Shown here piece after piece: positions 35,174 to 48,415 of a stretch of DNA of 64,000 nucleotides (positions are counted from its first letter, which is position 1; each line of letters begins with the position of its first letter). The notes beneath the pieces were generated by a model. It was not told the origin of the DNA, searched no databases, and saw nothing but the letters and a program-made list of their open reading frames with translations. The DNA is taken from NCBI GenBank assembly GCA_020631735.1, contig CM036160.1, forward strand, positions 1,596,407 to 1,660,406, read 5' to 3'. This stretch comes from Saccharum officinarum. Its lineage: Eukaryota; Streptophyta; Magnoliopsida; Poales; Poaceae. Position numbers and translations under genes: made by a program.

Positions 35174-37147
35174 TCAGCCGGCCCAATCGGTGTCAGTGTA
35201 GACAACCATCTCGGTGGAGGAAGACCGCCGGTGAAGGAGCAGGTCGACAGTGCCACGGAGGTAGCGGAGGAGACGCTTGAGAGCAGTGAGATGGGGCTCC
35301 CGCGGATCATGCATATGGAGACATAGCTGCTGAACTGCATAGGTGATGTCCGGCCGGGTGAAGGTGAGGTACTGAAAGGCACCAATAAGACTCCGGTACA
35401 TAGTGGGATCTGTCACTGGGGCACCCTCGGCCTCTAACAGCTTGCCCTGTGTGTCAACTGGAGTAGAGCAGGCGTTGCAGTCTGTCATCCCGGCCCACTC
35501 GAGGATATCCAGAGTATACTGCCGCTGGTAAAGAAGTAGCTCGGCTGGATGAGGCTCAACAGTGACCCCAAGGAAGTGGTGGAGCACACCTAGATCCTTC
35601 ATAGCAAACTCCTACTAAAGAGAGGTAATGATGCGGCGGAGGAGAGACTCGCTGGAGGCGGTGAGGACAATGTCATCAACATAGAGTAATAGGTACGTAG
35701 TCTCAGCTCCATGGTGATAGATAAACAGGGACGTATCTGACTTGGCCTCCACAAAGCCCAGCGTCAGTAGGAAGGAAGCAAACCGATTGTTCCACGCCCG
35801 AGGGGCCTGCTTGAGGCCGTAGAGAGACTTGTTGAGCCGGCAGACCATGTTAGGACGAGAAAAGTCAACAAACCCCGCTGGCTGACTGCAGTAAACCGTC
35901 TTAGTGAGAAGACCATGCAGGAAAGTATTCTTGATGTCCAGCTGATGTACGGGCCAGGAGCGAGTGGCGGTGGTGTTCGGGTAACACGCACACCTAAAGA
36001 CTTGAAGGTGATCGTACCGAGAAGGGGTACCGAAAAGAGCGTGGTGTGGTGTGGGAGCTGGACAGGCAGCGGAAGGAAGGCGGTTAAGGAGATAGGTGGA
36101 GGTGTGCAGACTCTCAGCCCAGAAGCGAGCAGGGAGTGAGGCCTGAAGCAAAAGCGTGTGCATGGTGTCGTTGGTGGTGCGAATCATGCGCTCAGCCTTG
36201 CCGTTCTGAGAGGAGGTGTATGGGCAAGACATGCACAACTGGACACCGTGAGAGAGGAAGAAAACACGAGAGGTGGAGTTATCAAACTCACGGCCATTGT
36301 CACACTGGATGGCCTTGATGGTAAGACCAAACTGAGTGGACACCCAAGCGAAAAAGTGAAGAATCACGGAGAATGCATCAGACTTCGCACGTAAGGGAAA
36401 AGTCTATGAATAATGAGAGAAATCATCAACCACCACTAGATAATACTTATAGCCAGAAATGCTAATGACAGAAGAGGTCCATAGGTCGCAATGTATAAGA
36501 TCAAAAATACGAGCCGCATGTGAAGAAGAACTATAAAAAGGAAGACGAACATGACGGTCCAGTTGGCACACATGACACAAATGCTCATCATGAGCCCGAG
36601 CACAATGAATGTCGGAACTATGACTAACCTGTGTCAAGGCATCACGTCCAGGATGGCCGAGGCACCGGTGCCAAGTAGTGGAGGAAGTATTGGTGGCGAA
36701 GGCAGCTGACAAAACGGGCGAGGAAGTAGTGGTGGAAGACGAGGCAGACGCCGGAAAGCGAAGAGTGTAAAGGGGCCATGTGCTGTCACATCAGAGCAGA
36801 GGACGCCGGGAAGCCAAATCCTCAGTAAGACCAGAAGAGTCAAACTCCACAGAACAAGAATTGTCAGCTATAAAACAACGAATTGAAAGAAGGTTGTGAA
36901 CCATAGAAGGTGCAACAAGAATGTCAGGAAGACGAAAAGAGCCATGAATGCTGGTGGCACCCACAGACGTGACAGGAAGACACGAGCCATTGATGACCAT
37001 GATGGACGAAGGGTGGGAGGAAGAAGGAGGGTGAACGGATGAGAGTATACCAGGGTCCGGGGTGGTGTAGTAAGTAGCACCCGAGTCGGCGATCCACTCT
37101 GGGCCGACTGGAGGTGTCAGGCCCATAGTGCTGAAGGAGCGCGCCAA
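35174..37147 (-). pseudogene. Copia protease-integrase-RT-RNase H remnant
   Basis: Aspartic protease motif IADSGATYY at about 37090. GAG-pre-integrase TWHRCLGHPGRDAL and CHVCQLDRH at about 36600. Integrase core CDNGREFDNS and SQNGKAERM at about 36250. RT motifs follow: HQLDIKNTFLHG, LYGLKQAPRAW and LYVDDIVLTAS (about 35670). RNase H starts YTDTDWAG at about 35180. Between integrase (FRCACYPN) and RT (WPVHQLDIKN) the usual linker and front of RT are missing, an in-frame internal deletion. Stops separate the blocks. Confidence 0.85.
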
Positions 37148-37303
37148 GGCCTCCTAGTTCCAACCGGAGCCGGGAAAGGCACCGGAAGGTGTGGCCCATG
37201 GGGACACTGGGTAGAGCCCTGGAGGAGCACCAGCGAACATGGCGGCCGGCGGGCGAGGCTCACCACCTGGAGCCTGGAAGGGCCACATGGAGATGTGCCC
37301 AGA

Positions 37304-38773
37304 CTAGGGGTTGTGGAAGGAGGGCCAGGGAGCACCCCGTGGCGACTGCGGAGCCAGGTTGCCCCCACGGCCAGCCCCCCCACCACCACCCCCGCCACGT
37401 CCCCCACCACGACCACGACGGCGACCACCATGGCCTCCCCCACCCCCGCTCGGCCCAGGGGGAAGGGGACCCAGAACAGACGACAGTGGCGTAGCAGTCG
37501 GACGCGGCGGTGGAGTAGCAGCAAGTGCAGTCGAGGAGGCCGAGGAACCTGAAGCGAAGAGAGGCCCCAGCGCGGTGGCGAACCCCAGCTGGATGCCCTG
37601 AGAGAGCTCCTCCATGACAAGGTCATCCAGGACCTGCAGGAAGGTCGGGAATGGCCGCTGTCGGGTGATCCACGTTCAGAGGTGTGCGTAGCGGTCGCTG
37701 AGCCCACGAAGGACGTTGAGGACGAGGATGCGATCCTCCACGGGCCAGCCCAGGTAGCTGAGGGAGTCTGCCATGGTCTTCATCTTGCGGCAGAACTCTC
37801 CAACAACAAGGTCACCCTGCACGAAGGTGCGGAAGCTTGCATCGAGCCACAGAGCTCGGGCCTCGGCATTGCCCAGAAACTGGGCCTCGAGTGCCAGCCA
37901 GGCCTGGCGAGCGTCGGTGGTGTTGCGGACGAGGTCGTGGAGGTCAAGGGAGATCATCCCGAGGATCCAGGAGAGTACGATGCTGTCGAGGCGCAGCCAC
38001 GAAGGAGTCTGGACCGCGGTCGAGGCATCGATGAGGACGTGGTCGTCGAGGGCGTAGTGGTGGAGGGTGAGGAGAACCATGTCCCGCCAGCAGGCGTAGG
38101 AGGGCGACTCTGGGTCGAGGACGACCGGGACGAGTAGCCGGATGTTCTGAACCCCCCCAGCCTAGTAGTGAAGCTGCGCCTCGAGGGGATCGGTCGGATC
38201 GTGCCAGATGACCGCGGTGGTGGAGGTGCGGTGGCCCGTCAAGCCGGAGGAGGTGGCCCCAACATCGTGGTAGGTCGGAGGGATGAGGAGCTGCTCCGCC
38301 TCGGTGATCTGGCGGGCCAGCGCGTCAGCAGCATCCCGCTCGCGCTCCCAAGCGAGGGCAGCTGCGCGGACACGGGCCTGGCCCTCTGTGGCCGCTGCCC
38401 GGGCGGAGGCGAGCGTAGCTGTGACTACAGCGGAGTCGAGGCGCGGTGGCAGTGCGGCGAAGGGAGAGGGGCCCTGAACCAGCCCCCCACCTGCGGCCAG
38501 AGCAGCAGCGGCGGCAGTGAGGGTGCTGGTGTCCGCAGCGATGGCAAAGGGGGGAGGACGGGCTGAGGGTTCCATCCCTAGCCCGGCGGGGCCTCTGCGC
38601 CCCCACCCGTGCCCGCGAGCGAGCCGCCCGCGCGCACCCCGATGGCGGCGGCGGCCACGCCCGCGCCAGGGCCACCCACGCCCGCGCCCGCGGCCGGGCC
38701 CCCGCGCCCGTGGCCATGGCGACGGCAGCGCTGGGCGAGCTCCGGGCGGCGGCAGAGGGCCGCGCGACGGCAT
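37304..38773 (-). pseudogene. Copia gag remnant
   Basis: The GC-rich start (38773-38162) holds an Ala-rich helical stretch and ends at a stop. The next block, 38080-37676, reads as a copia gag core: ALEAQFLGNAEARALWLDAS, then FVQGDLVVGEFCRKMKTMAD and LNVLRGLSDRYAHL. A Gly/Arg-rich tail lies at 37615-37304. The frames are disconnected. Confidence 0.7.
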
Positions 38774-39044
38774 GCATCCACGACGAGGAAGGAAGGGGAG
38801 GGAAGGAATGGAAATAGTGGGGAGGAGGGGGAGGTTGCTAGCTGGCCATGGTGGCGCGCCTACCGGTGGCGGCGGCGGCGCCTGGAACGGATCAGGCAGG
38901 GAGAGGAGGAAAACCTAGTGTACTGATGCCATGTTGAACTGTCTGTCTCTATTGCTTCACTGGGCCAACCCTAAAGGGTGTTGTATAGTTGCATACATGG
39001 GCCTCATGGGCATACATGTGCCTCATGGGCCTAATACTCCAACA

Positions 39045-39414
39045 GTGAATAAACTGAAGAGTACTTCACTTCTGAGAATGAAATACGAAATGAATGTTGT
39101 TGAACTTTCCTTTATAAATGCATAGTTTGCAACAAGGAACAACTACCGGAACCAGGAGCATTTGAATTCTTTAGCATGAGTTATTAGTTTATTACTATGA
39201 TTGCTTTTAAGGTACTCCATTCTGCACCCATGTTGCTGCTAATTGAAGTGATTAATAAGTGTATACATGATCAGACCTGATTGAGTCAGTTTCTTTAGGC
39301 AGGGAAAACATGATATACATGGAATGCACATTCGCAGGTCAAGAATTACAAGAAAAATCCAAGAACCAAATAAAGCTTAATGTTAGGATTACAGGCAGTA
39401 GATGTCATAAACAG
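39045..39414. other. 3' flank of the NB-ARC-like gene
   Basis: AT-rich, no recognisable feature between the copia LTR and the stop codon at 39415. Confidence 0.4.
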
Positions 39415-40881
39415 TCAACAATAACCCTCTATATAATTTTTCCTCTTAATGCGTTGTTCCTCATGAATCATACAATTGATGGTGTATGACTTATATGGTA
39501 GAATGTGTGACTTCCATGCAAGGATCTCAAATGAGCCTTCACAATTTACATTTCCAACCACAATGTCATACATTGTTATCTTTGGGACATCATCTGTAGA
39601 AAGATATGCATGGTACTGATCGCTAACCATATACTTATCTTCATTAATCTGATAACGTGCATGTTTATGTTTCTGCAGAAGATTGCATGGGTGCTCCCCA
39701 AACACAGATACATTTCTTTGTATATTTACCCTGAAAGCTGCAAGGCACCTGCCCCAATGTTGGGCGCTAAGATTTCTCCTTAGAAGGGATGAAATGAAGT
39801 TTGCAGCTATGAATGATCCACCCATTTCTCTAGCCATCGTCATAGCAATTGACTCTAGTTTCGGGTGATATTTGGAATCTGCACTTCCGAAAGTAAGAAC
39901 CTTGAAGAAGTACCAAAACGCCTCTTGTGGTAGAAAATTTAACACAAGAGCTTGTGTGGTTCCAAACTTTTTTATTTTGCCCGAATTACTTGTGATTATT
40001 ATCTTACTACCACTTGCAAGGCACCGAAGAAAGGATAAGTAAAAGCTATTCCAAGGAACCTTATCTACATTCTCTGAGAACTCAATCACAGCCAGCACTC
40101 TATCATTTTCACCCGCCAAGGCATTGTTTTGATATTTAATAACACATCCATGCTCCAAACTGGCTAAAGCGTCATCACTAATTTTATCTCCATTGATTAT
40201 CACAATTTGAGAAAAGTGGTTGCGCACTCTTGCATCATTGTAGACATGTGCAACTAGTGTGCACTTTCCAACATATCCCGGCCCAACTATTGGTAGAACA
40301 CCCACACTTCTCATACTTGGATGCGCAGTCTGCATCAAGAAATCCATTATCCTTTCCACTTCCATTTGGCGACCAAACATGCACTTGCCAATAAACAGAT
40401 GCATGTCATAAGGTTGGCGGTACAGTGGAGGATAGTTCTCCAGAAATACAAGAAACTCTTTCGCATCAGCAATGATGTTACTTAAGTTATGAATCACTTG
40501 CTGCAGCTCTTTATTCCAATTGACACCATCATTAGAGAAATGGCGACGCTTGGCTGGTTTGTAATGGGATGGGGCAAAAGAGTGACTCACATCATGATCT
40601 TTGGCCTTGTTGTTGGCTTGGCTCCTCAAGCTGTCCATGGTGAAATAGCCTCTGTACATCTCCTTTCTCATGATGTTGAGCAGATGTACCATTGCTCGGT
40701 TTGTGATGACCCGCGCCTCTGCCTCGTTGACGATGACTTGAACCCGGTCTAGTAGCCGCTGCAGATCTTTCAGCCTCAAGTCGTCCTCCTTTGGTCCTGT
40801 CATCTCTGAGTATTTTCTAATGACATATGAAATTGATCTGTTGGTAATGTCAGAAGCAATTGCAGCAACGATTGCCTCCAT
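39415..40881 (-). CDS. NB-ARC-like resistance-type protein without LRRs, single exon
   Basis: I choose the ATG at 40881 (MEAIVAAIASDITNRSISYV), because the frame upstream to 40968 is hydrophobic and unlike the family, while MEAIV matches the usual Rx-N start. The protein has 488 residues. An Rx-N-like helical region covers about 1-150 and a linker GKCMFGRQMEVERIMDFL about 165-182. A P-loop-like VGPGYVGKCTLV spans 199-210, and GSKIIITSNSGKI lies at 291-303. The region where Walker B should read as acidic (RVLAVIEFSENVD, 261-273) lacks the Asp pair. No MHD motif and no LRR follow. The P-loop Ser/Thr next to Lys is Cys. The frame has no internal stop. It resembles a grass family of LRR-less NB-ARC proteins; a role in defence is inferred from family only. 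Nucleotide binding looks compromised. Confidence 0.7.
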   Translation of the reverse strand: MEAIVAAIASDITNRSISYVIRKYSEMTGPKEDDLRLKDLQRLLDRVQVIVNEAEARVITNRAMVHLLNIMRKEMYRGYFTMDSLRSQANNKAKDHDVSHSFAPSHYKPAKRRHFSNDGVNWNKELQQVIHNLSNIIADAKEFLVFLENYPPLYRQPYDMHLFIGKCMFGRQMEVERIMDFLMQTAHPSMRSVGVLPIVGPGYVGKCTLVAHVYNDARVRNHFSQIVIINGDKISDDALASLEHGCVIKYQNNALAGENDRVLAVIEFSENVDKVPWNSFYLSFLRCLASGSKIIITSNSGKIKKFGTTQALVLNFLPQEAFWYFFKVLTFGSADSKYHPKLESIAMTMAREMGGSFIAANFISSLLRRNLSAQHWGRCLAAFRVNIQRNVSVFGEHPCNLLQKHKHARYQINEDKYMVSDQYHAYLSTDDVPKITMYDIVVGNVNCEGSFEILAWKSHILPYKSYTINCMIHEEQRIKRKNYIEGYC

Positions 40882-41478
40882 TTCGGTAGCTAACAACGTA
40901 CCCAAATAAAAGTGCATGGTTCTCACAATCCAAAAGACAAAGTGGATCTCACCATCTGGAACCACCATACAGCAGGATTTATATACAGCTTGTAAAAGAA
41001 GATGTAGACCGTAAAGATGTCATTTGGTGCGTCAGCATGGGTTTCTGTAGTTCAACACACCTTTTCCTCGAATGCTCCGCCAGCTTCGAGGTTATCATTA
41101 GGTGATGTCATTTATATCTAAGCAACTCTCGCAGCCTTACCTCACCCGGTGTTACTCCCAATGTAGCATTTGTAACTTAGTATATGGCCATATCACAGAA
41201 TAAAAAAAAGTTAATTAAATATATATAGAGCACAGAGTGAACAGAACAAGGCAACAGCTGTAACGATGCTGGAAATACTCCAGTAGGAAATCCTGCGTGC
41301 CTCAAACTTGTCACGAGCTCCTGGAAGTTGTGGCATCCAAACAAGACTCACCTGTATCGAAGAAGCCAATAGCAGAAGAATTCTTGTCTGTGGACCCTAC
41401 TAATCATATTTTACTTTTTCCATGATACCTTTGCCTTCAATTCCTCCCCTGTTTCATCAGTGACCCAGACTTTGTATC
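40882..41478. other. Upstream region of the NB-ARC-like gene
   Basis: No clear promoter element and no repeat recognised. Confidence 0.35.
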
Positions 41479-41943
41479 GTGTGGGCCCAGCTACCTAATT
41501 TTTCATTCGATCTCTTTGGGTCATGCATTTTCCTCTCGTCTCTTTTTTTTGTTCTCGCGGTATTTTTCTTCCATGTTTATCTTCTCTTTCATTTGTATTT
41601 TTCTTTTCTGGTCACGCATGTGCTTTTTTTCTTGTTTTTTTTTTCATTTTTTCTTCAAGCGCTAATGGTTTCATCATAACAATAACAACGACAAGGACGA
41701 CGACTTCGTGTAGGCCGAGTTACGTAATTTTTCCTTTGTTCTCTTTGGGTCATGCAGTTTTCTCTCGTGTCTTTTTTTCTTTTTGTTGACACGGTATTTT
41801 TCTTCCATGTTTTTTCCTCTTCTGTTCATATTTTCTTTTTCAGTCACACGTGTGCTTTTTTTCCTTCTATTTTCCATTTTTTTTCTTCAAGCGTTGATGA
41901 TTTCATAATAATAACAACAACAACAACAACAACAACAAATATT
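41479..41943 (+). repeat. Tandem duplication, two units of about 230 bp
   Basis: Both copies run gtgt(g/a)ggcc..a, then taatttttc, tctctttgggtcatgca, ggtatttttcttccatg, tcac.c.tgtgcttttttt, cttcaagcg and end in (AAC/AAT)-rich sequence. The second ends in eight to nine AAC units. Pyrimidine-rich and non-coding. Confidence 0.75.
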
Positions 41944-43118
41944 TACTGGCCGCCGCCTAGGGTAGAGCCACCGCCACCAACTGCTCCTCGCTTCGGCGCC
42001 GCCGCCGTCGTGCCTAGGGCCCCTCTTCTTCTTCCTATCTTGCGCGTCTGCCGAAGAAAGAAGGGGAGGGGACCCATCCTTTTCCCACAGTTTTCAAGTA
42101 TCTTAGGGTTGAGTCTAAATAAATTTCCGACGAAATCAGATGATTTTCGGTCAGGACCATGTGTCCTGCAGTGACTTCGGTGATTGCTACGACAAGATCT
42201 TCGTTGCAGAACTGTGGGAAATAGGCTATTGTCACCAAAAGATCTGTGAATGCCACCAAAAGATCATCTATAACTCGAGCAGGCTATTGTGGGCGTGGGC
42301 ATCTTATGGACTTGGTGCTTGTCGTGTTTTATTTCAGTCATTGTTGTCACTAAATGTGACTGTTCTCTTAGGAAAGAGTAGTATGTTTCATATCAATTTT
42401 CCATGAAACCATGATTACAGATCTAGATTCATGAATCTAGTTAATTTTTATATGCTTACTTTGTGTCTCAGGCTCCCAGCTAATGTTCAATCATGTGACA
42501 AAAATTATATTTTGGTTTAATATGAAGTTCCAAGTTATGTTCCAGCAGCTTATTTTAGATGTATAAGTATGCACAATCGTTTATTCTCAATAACATGGAA
42601 ACAACACAGATCAGGTGATGCACATGACACAACTAAGAGTTTTCCATGCACAAGACACAGACTAGCCATGGAGTTCCCCGTTTAGATGGCGCAGCAGCTG
42701 TCTGCACCCCACAAGTATGACTTCTTTTACTTCCAACGTCTGATATTTCTGTCACATGGCCAATTAATTAGAAAAAAAACAGAGACGAAACAAAAAACTT
42801 CTGCATGGATTGTGAAATTTCTCCCTTGTTTCAAGAATGCCTAAGCAAGTCATGTGGTTGGCCTGTACATAACTCAGACATTCAGAGTTTTAAACAAGTG
42901 ATATTTTTTGAGCTAGCGTCATGTTACATGATTTTTATCTAAAAGATGCAGGTAAACGCATGATCGACTGCGAGTTGAATGTATCTAAATCCAGTTGCTG
43001 TATTAGAAAAGAAAGAGGTAGTCAGCAAATTACCTTAACTATTTCTAATTTGGCATACACATCATTTTCCTCATGATGCCCTAGTTTACCACATCCACTA
43101 CTACATTAAGGGGCTTTA
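41944..43118. other. Intergenic, GC-rich island at 41950-42060
   Basis: A short GC-rich stretch with proline-rich frames, then AT-rich sequence up to the N run. No gene recognised. Confidence 0.35.
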
Positions 43119-43218
43119 NNNNNNNNNNNNNNNNNNNNNNNNNNNNNNNNNNNNNNNNNNNNNNNNNNNNNNNNNNNNNNNNNNNNNNNNNNNNNNNNNN
43201 NNNNNNNNNNNNNNNNNN
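43119..43218. other. Assembly gap (100 N)
   Basis: Exactly 100 N, placeholder of unknown true size. Confidence 0.98.
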
Positions 43219-45660
43219 GCCTCCATGCGACGGCTTCCTCCATGCGGCGGCGCCCCTTTCATGGCAAACGAATTCCATGCTGCCATGGCTAGATCCTGTG
43301 CCCACCTCCTCCGATAGCAGCAGCACAGAAATCCCTAGATGGCAAACGAATTTGAAGTTCTCTCAATTTGTTCTTCATCTAGGGTTTTCTGAAATCTTAA
43401 TTGGCAAGATTCTTTCAGTCTTTTTAGGTTCTCTCTGTTGAAACGAAGTACCCTTGATGTGTTGAAGTTGTGGCTAAATTTCAGACCAATCGGACTTGAT
43501 TTGTTTCACTTTTGGTGAAATTTTGGAGCCACTGCATGGAAGCTGTCATGGGCGTCCAAGGACGCTGATGCTCTGAGTGCGACACTTTTTCTCATATTTT
43601 GAGGAAAACTAGGTGATTTGGTAATTCTAAAGCCACACGTTCCTTTGCCCTGTATCCATCTTTTTCCCTATCCAGAGTAGAATTACTAAGCAATTTATTC
43701 CAATGTTCATTATCTGTCCTTTCCCGACATAGTATTCCTTGATAGGCTAATATTTGCAGATAGTGGCATCTAATGTTGAATATTCACTACCAGGCAACAT
43801 TGTGGAGTCCGCTGCACATGATCGGAAACTGTTTCATGCTTCAGGTTTGCGTGCTCTCAGTATATACATTAACACATAGAGATTACCATTACTATGCTTC
43901 TAAAACCAAACTCAAGAGGCACACCTAACTAATAAACTGAATGGCAATGCACTGCTCACTGCTCATTGCTGAGGGGTGAATAAGCACTTTTGGTTCATTG
44001 AACAGTATCTAATATATTCACATCTCATCTGAATATCTGATCCCATCCTTTCCTTTGCATGCTTGTTTTCGCATGTGCATAAGTGAAGTATCCTATCGTC
44101 CATCATGGCTTTCTTTGTACAAATTAAGTTCCATGTTTGCCTATTCTCAAAAGACAAAAAGTCATTCTTGTCTTTGGAATTTCTATGCATTGTCCCTGAC
44201 CAAACAGAAGCAACAAGCAACTCAAAAAAGGGGAAGGAAGCAACAGTAAAAGTCCTTGACCAAACAAAAGCAACAAGCAACTCAAAATGGGAGAAGGGAG
44301 CAGCATTCAAAGAGGGCAAAAAAAAGTGGCAAGTATCACTGTTGCCCATTATAATTTATTTTTATACTTGTTAATCCGGCACTGATTTTTTTCTCTCATT
44401 TGATTCATCAGGAAAAAGCATTGATCGATGGTATATGGGTTAGATATGAAATTTCTTTATTTCACTTTCTTAGAACGCTTGGCTATGTAATAAACAATAT
44501 AAGTAACTCTATGTATGTTACCCTTTTTGGGTGAGTTATAAATCTTATTCTATGGCTTGATGACCAACACATGACTTTTAGATGTTTGATTCACATTACA
44601 AAAAAACACATTTCATTTTATTTGTGCTGCTTTAAGTATGACTCAAAATAGTGTGTTACTAAGATCAGGTTTATTGTACTATCCGGTGATATCAAAAAAC
44701 TTTGTTTTCTTAGTGAATTCGTTTGGCCAGGGAGAAGGTGGCTAGGCACACGACCTCGGTGGATCTGGCAAGGAGGCAACCTTGTAGGAGAGTAGGCATC
44801 CCGGCACAAGTGGCTGGGGTAGAGGCAAACGCCCTCGGCGGGTTCAGCAATGAGACAGTCTGGCCGGGATAGATACTTTGTTGTTGCTCTGAGACTGATA
44901 CATGGATCTAGATTAAATTAATCATGCAAGTATGTATATGACAACTGTTGTGACATTTTTTGCAATTTTTGCTCATTCAAGACTGTTGTGTCTCCTTTGC
45001 AAGCCATCAAAGTATTCTGTCTAGCTATGCATTGCCCCAACAATATAAATTTGTTCATTCAGGTCAGTTCTCTTTCTCCTTGGCCTTTTTTGTTAGGATG
45101 TAACTGTATCTATGCATTTAGTTGATACTTGCGAAGTTGCAAGTATGTTGCCTTGAGTAGGTAATTTCATTAAAAAATAACTGGGAGTTGGTAGGAGATT
45201 CAGTAGCTAGAAAAACATGTATGATCACCTGGCCTCTTCGTAGTAGTATCTACAACTCAATAACCTTTGAACCAACTGATGAAAACATGTGCTTACTTAA
45301 GAACCGCCGTATTTTCTTCCGTTGATGTTCATGATCAATTGATAGGTCATAGATTAAATTCCTTGAGCTATCCTATTGCATATGAAACGATTGATTTCCC
45401 TCTGTTTTAACTCCCCCTTTGCACATGAAAGATATGATGCAAACATAATTCTAACATAGAGTGGGCAAGGTATAATTGTTTATTGTCTTTGTTTATCTGA
45501 TAGAATTGGTGTTTGTATTTGTATCTCCATAAAAATGTGCTCGTGATCATTTCTTGTAGTTAATTTAGTATCACCAAGACTAACAATCTATATGTCAACA
45601 ACTCGACTGATTGATAACATAGTGGTTGATTTTCATTCCCTGCCTTTTGTGCGTTTTGAC
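43219..45660. other. Upstream of the kinase gene, no gene recognised
   Basis: GC-rich and Ala/Ser-coding just after the gap (43219-43340), possibly the end of an exon lost in the N run. The rest is AT-rich. A two-unit repeat lies at 44193-44312. Confidence 0.35.
44193..44312 (+). repeat. Two-unit tandem repeat of about 60 bp
   Basis: Units start ccttgaccaaaca (first copy ccctgaccaaacag), continue gaagcaacaagcaactcaaaa and end in a purine-rich ggagcagcat or ggaagcaaca segment. Confidence 0.65.
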
Positions 45661-45831
45661 AGGAAGTGGAGCAAAACTGTCTACCCACGGGCTGCCTGCC
45701 ACCAGCCATTTGACTCCTATGGTGAGCGAGAAGGATGGCTACAAGATCAGCATCGAATTGGTGGCTGGGTTGTCAGCTGCTCTTGAAGCCAAAGCATCTG
45801 GGTGCTTCAACATAGCAAGCTTATTTTTTTG
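45661..45831 (+). other. Exon-like block of unknown family
   Basis: After a convincing acceptor (gcgttttgacag) a frame encodes a stretch with HGLPATSHLTPMVSEKDGYK, then ISIELVAGLSAALEAKASGC. Codon use looks gene-like and the block is GC-richer than its surroundings. I do not recognise the family. A following donor or exon is not evident. It may be a captured gene piece or an upstream exon of the kinase locus. Confidence 0.35.
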
Positions 45832-45917
45832 AATGTCAACGCGCGGAGGGGTGGGGGTGGGTGGGGATATAGCCCCAAATCGGCTCGTATTATGTATTAC
45901 AAAGTTGAGGAAGAAGA

Positions 45918-45918
<1 letters not shown>

Positions 45919-45965
<47 letters not shown>
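45919..45965 (+). repeat. (AAC)n microsatellite
   Basis: About fifteen uninterrupted AAC units. Confidence 0.95.
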
Positions 45966-46245
45966 ATCTGGTAAGAGTGTGTTTGTTTTTGGTAATATGT
46001 GACTGTTACACTTATACATATTATTTTTTGAATTGTCTTGAAGCCAAAATGTGCTTTATCTAGAAATTGTCATTTTTATTCTAGACAAGAAGTCTCTGCT
46101 TATTCCGTCATTCATTTTGATACTCTTGTATTTATTCAGTGAGAACATCTTGTATTAATTTTGCTAGCCCACAAGAGAATGTTTTGCAAGTTGAAGCGCC
46201 CACATTTGTTTTTCCTATAAGTTGAGAAAAAGCTCGTAATCAGGA

Positions 46246-47237
<992 letters not shown>

Positions 47238-48415
47238 TGTTAGAATATTAGGCAATTTCCATGTCATTTTAATTCCATAAATTAACGTTATGATGATGAC
47301 ATATAAAAGATTATTAACCATTGAAATCATGTTATCAAACATATCCATAACAATATGGAATATGTGACCAATCATCATGTGAAGCATGTGATTATTTAAA
47401 ACATGAAAGCAAGATATATGAAGCATAACAGTAAGGTAAAACATATATCTCATAATAGCAATAAACATGTGACAGCATGTGAAATGACATGACATAACTA
47501 CTGAAACATACAGACAACAATGTATGAAACAACTTTACTGAACCAACGAAACAAGCAGACATGGCATATATCTTGTAACAAAAATAGACATCAGAAAACT
47601 GATGAAACAGTATATCAGAACATACGAAACATACTCATGACAGCATACGAAACAGCAGGCAAGAACTACTGAAACATATAGGTTCTGGAAAGCATAAAAC
47701 AGGGAGAAGATGTACAGTTCATACCCTCCCAAGAGCTCTGATGATCCCAATCCTTGTCTTGTCTCCGGCGTCATGTCGTAGGAGATGATGAAGATGAACT
47801 CCTCCGGGAAGAAGATGAAGAAATCGAGGAAGAAGACGACGAACGGCGGCGGTGATTCGGGCAGTCGCGTAGACGCTCCCCAAAAACCTAATTGCTGATC
47901 CCTCGTGCAAGGTCTCGAACGGCAAGGGCTTCGGAGGCACCTGCCCTCTCCCTTCTCCGTGCGCGCGGATTGAGGAGATGGAGAAACCTTCGTTGCGGCT
48001 GAAATATGGTTCTGTATTCTCTCTCGTATACCGAAGAGACATGGCTCTCTCCTTTATCTATGCGGCTGGGAGAGGAAGGAGGAGGGGGTGGGCATATGAA
48101 GAGTTCAACTCCCAGTTGAAACTCCCACGGTTAGTGAGGCATGTGAAGAGTTCATCTCTCAGTTGAAACTCCCGCGGTTAGTGAGTGCTAAAAATTAACA
48201 CAACCACACCATGCCTTGCCCGCCTGCCACGCCCACGGCCCCGCCCGGCCCGACCTGGTGGGCGGCGGCGGCACGCGCGCGCGTGTGGCATGTCTTTGTC
48301 CGTTTCTTAACTTCTCAATTTAAGCAGAATAACTTCCACCATATAAGTCAAGTCAAGGACCCTTAGAATTCCAATCCGGTACAACTCATATTGTCCATAA
48401 TTACACACCATAGAG
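47238..48415 (-). repeat. 3' LTR of the nested copia element (edge lost)
   Basis: Aligns to 52438-53596 up to 'accatagag', then passes into unrelated internal sequence. It contains a small extra duplication (gaagagttcatctctcag) absent from the other LTR. Confidence 0.85.

Larger units (their letters stand above)
35062..39044 (-). mobile_element. Truncated Ty1/copia retrotransposon with very short LTR
   Basis: On the minus strand the 5' LTR (39044-38932, about 113 bp, TGTTGG...AACA) is followed by a primer-binding-site-like TGGCATCAGTA. Next come gag, protease, integrase, RT and RNase H remnants. The element stops at about 35062 within RNase H and has no 3' LTR. The short LTR contains the repeated phrase catgggcctcatgggc. 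Confidence 0.8.

Noticed and set aside
37117..38137. Several GC-rich ORFs on the plus strand and in other minus frames
   Set aside because: Shadows of the copia gag frame, caused by GC-rich codons.
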